Source: CAOJBM01 sp051872535
GTDB taxonomy: Bacteria > Bacillota_I > Bacilli_A > RF39 > UBA660
Direction: 5' to 3'
Assembly: GCA_051872535.1 (NCBI GenBank)
Contig: JBJEDY010000037.1
Coordinates: 1 to 11,177 of the forward strand
Length of the DNA stretch: 11,177 bases
The position numbers and the translations under genes were made by a program. The notes below the pieces were generated by a model that worked only from the letters and a program-made list of their open reading frames with translations, did no database searches and was not told where the DNA came from. The number at the start of each line of letters is the position of its first letter. Within the stretch, counting starts at the first letter, position 1. Below are positions 1-6,962 of this stretch, piece after piece.

Positions 1-28
1 ACGACCTTACTTTACATTTTCTACTGGT

Positions 29-68
29 ATTGTACCCCCCCCGGGTCTTTGTCAAGTGACTTTTTTTT
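29..68 (-). promoter_or_regulatory. Candidate leftward promoter with G8 spacer tract
   Basis: On the minus strand there is a perfect -35 box TTGACA (50-55) and a near-consensus -10 box TACAAT (29-34). The spacer is only 15 bp and contains a run of eight G (35-42). A run of eight A (61-68) lies just upstream of the -35, in the position of an UP element. Transcription would start near base 22 and run off the left edge, so the target gene is not visible. The 15-bp spacer is shorter than the usual 17 bp. A homopolymer in the spacer can change length by slippage, so phase variation is possible but is an inference. Confidence 0.5.
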
Positions 69-119
69 AACGAATAAGGCGAATTAATTATTTATAATGA
101 AGTGATTTTTATATAGAAA

Positions 120-163
120 TATAATAAAAATTGTGTTATCATTTATACAATAGGAAAAGAGGA
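120..163 (+). promoter_or_regulatory. Leader of the membrane-protein gene: -10-like boxes and ribosome binding site
   Basis: The ribosome binding site AGAGGA (158-163) lies about eight bases before the ATG at 171 and supports that start. Upstream, TATAAT (120-125) and TACAAT (146-151) resemble -10 boxes, and another TATAAT lies at 93-98. None has a convincing -35 at 16-18 bp, so the exact promoter is not resolved. Confidence 0.3.
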
Positions 164-170
164 AATTTAA

Positions 171-1073
171 ATGAAAGAAAAACTAGCTAGTTTAAAGACA
201 AAATGGTCAGATTTACCACAAGAAAAGAAAAAAACAATAATTATAATTGGAGCTCTATTACTTATTACTATTATTATACTTATATCTTTCTTAATAACAA
301 ATAGTAATAAAAATAAATACGAAAGTTACTATGACTCAGTTGAAAAAGATGTTGTAGAAAACGTTAAATACTTAAAAGCTCAATATATAAACGATTATTT
401 AGGTACTGATTTAGTATTTAAAGAAAAGAAATTTGAAACTAAAAAGATGAGTGATTATGAAGTATTATCTTATGTTATTAATTACTTCTATTTAAATAAT
501 ATTACTGATGAAATTGATGATGAAACAATTACCAGTTTAGAAAGTGATTTAAAAGATAATGAAGCTTATATACTATATAAAGGTCAAACTATAAGAGATT
601 ATGCTAAAAAATTATTAAATATCAATTTTAAAAATGCAAGTACTGAAGCTTCTGAAAATGAAATATACAATTTTAAATATATAAGTGATAAAGACATTTA
701 TATTATTACACCATCAAATAATTATGAAAAATATTCAGAAATAATTGAAAGTACAGATAAAACAGTTAATGTAATAGCTATTGATTCTGTATCAACTAGT
801 AAAACCATCAAAACTACAATCGCCGTAGCTTATACTATGTTTGTTAAAGAAGATAATAATATTGTCATAAAATATTATAAAGATAGTGATTTAAAAGAAT
901 TAGTATTCGAAATAAATGCTGCTGATTTGTATATTTTAAATGAAAATAATGAACTAGTTGATAATCCTGATGTTGACAAAATTGAAAATCACGAAAAAGA
1001 CTTTAATAAGTATATTGTAACATCAACTAAAAATGGTGAAGATTTTGCAATAACAAGTATTCAAAAGAAATAA
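171..1073 (+). CDS. Single-pass membrane-anchored protein of unknown function
   Basis: I do not recognise this 300-residue protein. It has a short lysine-rich N-terminal tail (residues 1-21), one strong membrane segment (about 23-43, almost entirely I, L and T) and then a soluble region of about 255 residues. That arrangement fits a type II anchor with a cytoplasmic N-terminus and an extracellular C-terminal domain. There is no lipobox, signal-peptidase site, cell-wall sorting motif or cysteine. The soluble part alternates acidic and lysine-rich helices (50-150) with strand-like stretches (165-255), suggesting an alpha/beta fold. The start has a ribosome binding site eight bases upstream. The gene is monocistronic in this window: it is followed by terminator hairpins and converges on polC, so it is not part of the replication operon. 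Base composition matches its neighbours. It could be a lineage-specific envelope protein; no function can be assigned. Confidence 0.8.
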   Translation: MKEKLASLKTKWSDLPQEKKKTIIIIGALLLITIIILISFLITNSNKNKYESYYDSVEKDVVENVKYLKAQYINDYLGTDLVFKEKKFETKKMSDYEVLSYVINYFYLNNITDEIDDETITSLESDLKDNEAYILYKGQTIRDYAKKLLNINFKNASTEASENEIYNFKYISDKDIYIITPSNNYEKYSEIIESTDKTVNVIAIDSVSTSKTIKTTIAVAYTMFVKEDNNIVIKYYKDSDLKELVFEINAADLYILNENNELVDNPDVDKIENHEKDFNKYIVTSTKNGEDFAITSIQKK

Positions 1074-1110
1074 AATTGATAATAGAGATTAATCTATATC
1101 AATTTTTTTT
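1074..1110 (+). terminator. Intrinsic terminator after the membrane-protein gene
   Basis: A stem formed by bases 1074-1086 and 1093-1104 (one bulged A) is followed by a run of eight T (1103-1110), directly after the TAA stop at 1071-1073. The hairpin also precedes T-rich sequence on the minus strand, so it may serve as a back-up stop for polC. Confidence 0.7.
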
Positions 1111-1112
1111 GC

Positions 1113-1156
1113 AAATGAAAACCTAGTTAAATACTAAACTAGGTTTTCATTTTTTT
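1113..1156. terminator. Bidirectional-type hairpin between convergent genes
   Basis: A perfect inverted repeat pairs 1113-1128 with 1137-1152, with an eight-base loop. On the plus strand it runs into T (1150-1156). On the minus strand it begins three bases after the polC stop codon (1155-1157) and is followed by a short T run. It most likely ends polC and gives a second stop to the plus-strand gene. Confidence 0.7.
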
Positions 1157-4100
1157 AAAATAAACTCAATTGACTAGTTTCTGGTAAGTTTTCCAAACAA
1201 CCTAATTCTTTTAATTTTTCCATTGAGGAACCATTTACTTTTCCCCTTACTCTTAAATCTTCTTGAGAAATAAATGGTCCACCACTACGAGCTTTAACAA
1301 TTGCATCAGCAACATTATCTCCTAGACCATCTAGGGCTCTAAATGGAATGATTAAACCTTTTTCATCTTCGGTAATAATAAACTTTTTACCATCACTCTT
1401 ATCAACATCAATATTTTTAAAGTAGAATCCTCTACAAACCATTTCTAAACAAATGCATAATGTTTCACGAGTATCAATTTCTTTGTTAGAAGCACTATTT
1501 CCTTTTGCATCAATTTCATCAATTTTCGCCCTAATTGCATCTTCACCTTTAATCATAGAAATTATGTCAAATTGATCACGACGAATAGATAAATATGCAC
1601 AATAATATAATATTGGATAATGAACTTTAAACCAGGCAATTCTAAATGCAGATGTAACATAAGCTGTTGCATGAGCTTTTGGAAACATATACTTTATCTT
1701 ACGGCAAGAATCAATATACCAATCAGGAATATTATATTCTTTCATTAAACTAGCAAACTCAGCCCAACCAGCTGGATCTTTACTAGGTTTTCCTTTACGA
1801 ACAAACTCCATAATTTTAAATGCTTTTGCCGGTGGTAATCCCCATTGAATTAAATTAACCATAATATCATCACGACAGCCAATGACATTTTTAAATGGTA
1901 CTTGAATAACACCATTTTCATCAGGTGTACATAAATCTCTAGCATTACCTAACCATACATCTGTGCCATGTGATAAACCAGATATTTTAATAAGTTCAGC
2001 AAATGTAGTTGGTTTAGTTTCTTCAAGCATTCCAAGTAAAAATGATGTACCAAATTCTGGAACTCCCAAAGTACCTGTAGGACAATACTTACGACCATCT
2101 TTATCAGTAAGACCTCTTAATCGATATCTATCTACTCCCAATATTTCTGGACCAGTAAAAATCTTCATTGTATCTAAATCCCCTAAATCAATTGCTGTTA
2201 CATCAAATGGCTTTCCATTAGTTATATGTTTTACAGCTAACTCTTGTAGCATACGAAGTACAGTTGGGTCATCGTGTCCAAGTATATCAAGTTTTAATAA
2301 ATCGGCATCAATAGCATGGTAGTCAAAATGTGTTGTACGCCATGCAGCTGTTGGATCATCAGCTGGATATTGAAATGGTGTAAAATCCCATATATCTTTA
2401 TATCCCGGAACAACAACTATTCCACCTGGATGCTGACCAGTTGTTCTTTTAACTCCTGTACAACCGACAGAAACTCTTTCTATTTCCGGAATTCTTACAA
2501 AAGACTTTAATGTTCCCTTCTTCTTAAGTTCATCTTTTGACGCAATAGACATTTTATAACTATCTGCTTCAATTTTTAATATCTCATATAAACTTTCTTC
2601 ATAGAAACCTTGAACATAACCAAAAGCAGTTTTATCAGCTACAGTACCAATTGTACCAGCACGATATACATTATCAGTACCAAATAATACTTTTGTATAT
2701 TCATGAGCTGAAGCTTGATTATCGCCTGAGAAATTCAAATCGATATCAGGAACTTTTTCTCCTGCAAATCCTAAGAAAGTAGCAAAAGGCATATCATTAC
2801 CTTGGTGTATCATTATCTGACCACATTTTGGACATTTCTTTTCAGGCAAATCAAATCCAGAAGGATAATTTTCAGCATAACTTACACCATTATCATCATT
2901 AAATTCACTATGTTGACAACCTGGGCAATAATAATGAGCAGGCAAACCATTACATTCCGTAATTCCCATCATACTCGCAACAAATGAAGATCCTACAGAA
3001 CCACGAGATCCAACTAAATATCCGTCATCATTAGAGTGTTTAACTAACTTTTGAGCAATTAAATAAATAACATCGAATCCCCCACCAATAATACCTGTTA
3101 ATTCAGATTTAGCTTTTTCTATCGCTTCTTCTTCGCTCATTTCTTTTTCACTATTTCGCATAACTTGTTCTTTTTTTAGTTTTACTACTCCATCATATCC
3201 ACTCATAATTACGTCATGTAAATAAGGAATAAACATTTCTTCTCTTTCTTCATCACTTTTATCTGGATACTCTAAAGCTAACTTTTCTTTAACTAAATCA
3301 TTAATTTTATCACCATAGAATTCTTGGGCAATACGTTCTTCAATGTTAGCAGGAAGAGGATCACCATACATACTATGAGCTTTATCAAATACTAAATCAC
3401 GACAAGTTTCTTGAGAATGCTCAATAATTGGTGAGAATGGTTTATCTGGATATATTACAACTTCTATTTCATCTAACATATCTATAATCTTATTTGGATT
3501 TGTTACTACTATTTCTTTTATCAAATCTTTATCTTCTAAAAACGCAAACTCATCCATCATTTCTTCTGTTGTTCTAAAGAATTGGTTTGGAATATGACCA
3601 TTAGTAGCTGCTTCCGAATCATTATAATACCCCTTTAATGTATAAACATCATCTTTGCAAGTAATAATCTCCGCACTAGCTAGGTTTCTTAAAGATTTCA
3701 TTATGGCATCCATTTTTGCATGATCACCATTTTTATCTTTAAAACTATCTTCTAATGGCTCGTTTTTACTTGATACATAAATATTTGCAATATTAATTGC
3801 TGTAATTGCTATTTTCTTAACTTTAGTTAAAATATAAATGTATTTTAAAACTTTAATATCAACATTATTTAATAAAATACCTTTTTCTTTACATACTTCA
3901 ATTACTCTTTTAATATTATCTTCATTTGTACATAATTTCTTATTTCCAGATAGATAACGCGCAAGAGGATGTCTTCCTTTACCAGGAACATTTTGATTAA
4001 CAATAATTTCCCTATATAAACGATCTTCTTTATTAATATTATGAACATCTCCAGTTGCAACTATTAATTTACCAGCTTTTTTTGCACAATTAATGATTCT

Positions 4101-6950
4101 TTTAATACATTTATATATACCATCTAAATTATTTATATCATGCCTACGTAATAAATGCGAATAATTCTCTGGTGGTTGAACTTCAATATAATCATAGAAT
4201 TTCATAGCATCAATTAAATCTTCTTCGCTTCTAGTTTCCGCTAAATAAAAGATTTCCCCATTTAAACAAGCACTTCCCACTAGAATTCCACTACGATTCT
4301 CTTCAATTAATTTTCTTGGAATACGAGCATTTCTTTGTAAGAAATTAGTATTAGCATAACTAATAATTTTAAATAAATTCTTTAATCCTTCGGCATTCTT
4401 TGCAATAAATGTCACATGTTTACCATTATCAAACATGTTGGCTATATGTTCTGTAAAAGTCTTACCAGGAATATTTTCATACATTTGTAAATTATCTTCA
4501 TAACAGCAAGGAAACTTAAAACGATAATCCATTATACCAAAATCTTTAAATGGATATCCTAAATCATCACTAACTTCTTCCTCATCTGGTTTAAAGATAT
4601 AGTTTTTATAAGAGATTAAATCACCAATATGTTCTAACTTCTTTGAATCATTTTTAAATGATATCTTCTCTAATAATCCTAAATTATTTAAATCACTAAT
4701 TTTTTCAATTCCTTTAATTTGACTTAACATCTTATTAAAAATATAACCAGTATTTTCAGAATCGACATCAGCACCATGGTGTTGACCAACATAAACAACT
4801 AAGTTAATTATCTTTTCACCAAAATCGTCACTATATTTAATTTCAATATTATTTTCTGCTGGATGTAATTTTACTACTGGTTCAAAATCAATCAGATTAA
4901 TTCCATTAGTTTCAATATCAATTTTAATAGATTCAGTTTTTGATGCTTTATGAATTGTATTAATTTTATAAATATTACGATATTTTCTTACTCTGTCATT
5001 TGTTGCTAAATCTATATCATAATATTCTTCTTTTTCTATTATTAAAACATCTTCACCATCTACTAAAATACTTTTAAATTTTTCACCACTTTCTGGTTCT
5101 ATTAATCTAGTTGTTTCTCTACTTACATTTTCTGTATCTTCATCATCTTCTAAAGCTTCACCGGTATCAATACCATAAAACTTACCTAAAGCTTTTAAAC
5201 TATGTTTCTTTAAGTCACGATTAATAACTCTTGATAACATTAAAGTATCTATTATTGGATTTTCTAATTTACCCAAACTATACTTATAATAAGCCATATC
5301 TAACATATTTTTATCAAATCGAGCATTATGAGCTACAAGAGGTAAATCCCCTATCCAGTCTTTAAATCTCTTTGTAACATTTTCTTCATTATCAGCATTT
5401 TTTACATCATCATCAGAAATATCTGTAACTAAAGTAATTGCTTCATCAATATGATGACCAGGATTAATTAATTCATCAAAACGATCTACTACTTCCCCAT
5501 TATGTAATTTAACAGCACCAATTTCTATCATCGAGTCTCCAAGTCCTGGATTAAATCCTGTTGTTTCTGTATCGAATACAACAAAAGTATTATTTAATAT
5601 CTCTTCATCATTTGGATTAAAACAAACATTCAAGAAGGATTCACACATTTCAAGTTCTGCACCATATCCTGCTTTAAATAATTGTAAGTTATCCTTTTCT
5701 TCCAGAGCTTCATTTAGCATTTTTTCTAACTCTTTTATACCCTCTGGATTTTCAGAATCTTTGATTTCTTCTATACTCTTTTTAATATCATCTATCTTAG
5801 CTTGAGCTTTTTTCTTTAAACCTTTATTATATGACGTTACTTCTGAGAAAACATGCGGAAAAGACTGACAACAATCATGATCAGTAATAGCAATTCCTTT
5901 ATGTCCCCACTCCATTGCTTGTTTAACAAGTTTTACTTCATCACATACTCCATCCATCTGACTCATCATAGTATGAGCATGTAATTCAACACGTTTTTCT
6001 AAAGATTTATCGACTCTTTTAAAATTAGGAACATTTTCCAATTTTTCATAACTACGAATATTTAATACTAAATCATTAGCATATGTATCCTCTCTAACCT
6101 GCCCTTTAAAAGTAAACCATTCTCCATTTTTTAAAACTTTTCCTTTATCTTGAAAATCACTTTCATCTTTAGCAAAACACTTTGCTAGAATACTCGAAGT
6201 ATTATCACTTATCTTTAAAGATACCAAATACAAATCTCTTCCATCTTTAGTCTTTAATTGATTAAATTCTGCTCCAAATATATAAGCTTCTACTGTAACA
6301 TTGTTTTCTTCTCGATCAAGACTATCTATTGTTACTAATCCACCTCTTGCATAATCAACTTTCTTTTTCGGAGTCCAGCTATCTTTACGATTACTCTCTT
6401 CTGGAACTTCATAGAACTCAATATTATCAACAACTCGCTCACGATCTGCTTGAATTTCTTCTTGAATCTTTTTTTCATTATCATGATTAATTGCTGTTAT
6501 AATATTCATTTCATAAAAACCTAAATCAACCAATCCTTTTACTAAATTAGGTATTTCTTCTTTTAACATATCATATTCTTCACTGCGACTATCAAGTTCA
6601 ATAACAATATCTTCATCAGTAATGGAAATATTTTTATTTTCTAAAGATACTAAAGAAGGACGAATAGTAATTAATTCACCTAATAAGAACTTAAAGGCAT
6701 TTAATATATCTTCATCATTTATATTTTCATAATCAAATTTAATTACACATTTCTTTTCACCATTAATACCATTTTTGGCACATTCCAATAACTTTAAGGC
6801 AGCTAGAGGATTTATTGGTTCTTCACTAGATATATAAACTGTAAACACTTCATCATTACGATTTATACATACTTTGGAAATAATTGCATTATCAAAAGAA
6901 CCATCATCTGTATAATTAATACTAGTAAAAAACTTCTCCTTCTTGTTCAT
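1155..6950 (-). CDS. polC: DNA polymerase III alpha subunit, PolC type, unusually large
   Basis: PolC is the processive replicative polymerase of low-GC Gram-positive bacteria, with a built-in 3'-5' proofreading exonuclease. Visible order: N-terminal domains (1-200); OB fold (about 216-302); first half of PHP (321-440, metal residues H324, H326, D357, H358); DnaQ-type exonuclease (455-745, D460, E462, D546, H725, D730); second half of PHP (850-975, GDVH at 967-970); zinc site (C1342, C1345, C1373, C1376); palm (D1402, D1404, D1555); QHPGG at 1506-1510. The C-terminal QLSLF (1927-1931) is a clamp-binding motif. At 1931 residues it exceeds the Bacillus subtilis enzyme (about 1440) by about 490. 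By alignment from memory the excess lies at about 376-426, 597-718, 757-835, 999-1118, 1209-1282 and 1451-1490. AGGAGG at 6957-6962 fixes the start and overlaps the dnaE stop, implying coupled translation. No frameshift or intein signature is seen. Confidence 0.98.
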   Translation of the reverse strand: MNKKEKFFTSINYTDDGSFDNAIISKVCINRNDEVFTVYISSEEPINPLAALKLLECAKNGINGEKKCVIKFDYENINDEDILNAFKFLLGELITIRPSLVSLENKNISITDEDIVIELDSRSEEYDMLKEEIPNLVKGLVDLGFYEMNIITAINHDNEKKIQEEIQADRERVVDNIEFYEVPEESNRKDSWTPKKKVDYARGGLVTIDSLDREENNVTVEAYIFGAEFNQLKTKDGRDLYLVSLKISDNTSSILAKCFAKDESDFQDKGKVLKNGEWFTFKGQVREDTYANDLVLNIRSYEKLENVPNFKRVDKSLEKRVELHAHTMMSQMDGVCDEVKLVKQAMEWGHKGIAITDHDCCQSFPHVFSEVTSYNKGLKKKAQAKIDDIKKSIEEIKDSENPEGIKELEKMLNEALEEKDNLQLFKAGYGAELEMCESFLNVCFNPNDEEILNNTFVVFDTETTGFNPGLGDSMIEIGAVKLHNGEVVDRFDELINPGHHIDEAITLVTDISDDDVKNADNEENVTKRFKDWIGDLPLVAHNARFDKNMLDMAYYKYSLGKLENPIIDTLMLSRVINRDLKKHSLKALGKFYGIDTGEALEDDEDTENVSRETTRLIEPESGEKFKSILVDGEDVLIIEKEEYYDIDLATNDRVRKYRNIYKINTIHKASKTESIKIDIETNGINLIDFEPVVKLHPAENNIEIKYSDDFGEKIINLVVYVGQHHGADVDSENTGYIFNKMLSQIKGIEKISDLNNLGLLEKISFKNDSKKLEHIGDLISYKNYIFKPDEEEVSDDLGYPFKDFGIMDYRFKFPCCYEDNLQMYENIPGKTFTEHIANMFDNGKHVTFIAKNAEGLKNLFKIISYANTNFLQRNARIPRKLIEENRSGILVGSACLNGEIFYLAETRSEEDLIDAMKFYDYIEVQPPENYSHLLRRHDINNLDGIYKCIKRIINCAKKAGKLIVATGDVHNINKEDRLYREIIVNQNVPGKGRHPLARYLSGNKKLCTNEDNIKRVIEVCKEKGILLNNVDIKVLKYIYILTKVKKIAITAINIANIYVSSKNEPLEDSFKDKNGDHAKMDAIMKSLRNLASAEIITCKDDVYTLKGYYNDSEAATNGHIPNQFFRTTEEMMDEFAFLEDKDLIKEIVVTNPNKIIDMLDEIEVVIYPDKPFSPIIEHSQETCRDLVFDKAHSMYGDPLPANIEERIAQEFYGDKINDLVKEKLALEYPDKSDEEREEMFIPYLHDVIMSGYDGVVKLKKEQVMRNSEKEMSEEEAIEKAKSELTGIIGGGFDVIYLIAQKLVKHSNDDGYLVGSRGSVGSSFVASMMGITECNGLPAHYYCPGCQHSEFNDDNGVSYAENYPSGFDLPEKKCPKCGQIMIHQGNDMPFATFLGFAGEKVPDIDLNFSGDNQASAHEYTKVLFGTDNVYRAGTIGTVADKTAFGYVQGFYEESLYEILKIEADSYKMSIASKDELKKKGTLKSFVRIPEIERVSVGCTGVKRTTGQHPGGIVVVPGYKDIWDFTPFQYPADDPTAAWRTTHFDYHAIDADLLKLDILGHDDPTVLRMLQELAVKHITNGKPFDVTAIDLGDLDTMKIFTGPEILGVDRYRLRGLTDKDGRKYCPTGTLGVPEFGTSFLLGMLEETKPTTFAELIKISGLSHGTDVWLGNARDLCTPDENGVIQVPFKNVIGCRDDIMVNLIQWGLPPAKAFKIMEFVRKGKPSKDPAGWAEFASLMKEYNIPDWYIDSCRKIKYMFPKAHATAYVTSAFRIAWFKVHYPILYYCAYLSIRRDQFDIISMIKGEDAIRAKIDEIDAKGNSASNKEIDTRETLCICLEMVCRGFYFKNIDVDKSDGKKFIITEDEKGLIIPFRALDGLGDNVADAIVKARSGGPFISQEDLRVRGKVNGSSMEKLKELGCLENLPETSQLSLF
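3597..3956 (-). other. Insertion in PolC with probable winged-helix fold (residues 999-1118)
   Basis: About 120 residues separate the conserved GRHPLAR (992-998) from the conserved PNQFFRTTEEM (1121-1131). In Bacillus subtilis PolC only a few residues lie between the corresponding points. Residues about 1030-1106 have the order of a winged helix: helix (1031-1045), helix after IAIT (1050-1058), recognition-type helix with MKSLRNLASAEII (1084-1096), then a hairpin ending DDVYTLKG (1100-1107). The fold call comes from pattern only. A DNA- or protein-binding role would be inference. Confidence 0.5.
4797..5162 (-). other. Beta-rich insertion inside the PolC exonuclease (residues 597-718)
   Basis: About 120 residues lie between the exonuclease segment ending near GKFYGID (589-595) and the Exo III motif HHGADVD (724-730). 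In Bacillus subtilis the equivalent segments are nearly contiguous. The block starts with an acidic linker (597-610) and continues with short alternating strands. The flanking catalytic residues D546, H725 and D730 are kept, so the exonuclease should still fold around it. I recognise no domain family. Confidence 0.55.
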
Positions 6951-6956
6951 AAGCTA

Positions 6957-6962
6957 CCTCCT
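6957..6962 (-). promoter_or_regulatory. polC ribosome binding site overlapping the dnaE stop
   Basis: AGGAGG lies six bases before the polC ATG (6948-6950). Its first two bases are the last two of the dnaE stop codon TAG (6961-6963). Ribosomes ending dnaE would sit on the polC initiation site, which supports translational coupling. Confidence 0.9.

Noticed and set aside
51..70. Plus-strand terminator made by GTCAAGTGAC and the T8 run
   Set aside because: The possible stem is four base pairs with a two-base loop, too short to form. The T-run is better read as an A tract upstream of the minus-strand -35.
1963..2987. Plus-strand open frames at 1963-2322, 2316-2510 and 2802-2987
   Set aside because: They lie antisense to highly conserved polC coding sequence, lack ribosome binding sites and give no recognisable protein.
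3597..3956. Intein in PolC
   Set aside because: The insert does not end in HN before C, S or T, is shorter than the smallest functional inteins, and has no splicing blocks. The exonuclease insertion also lacks these.
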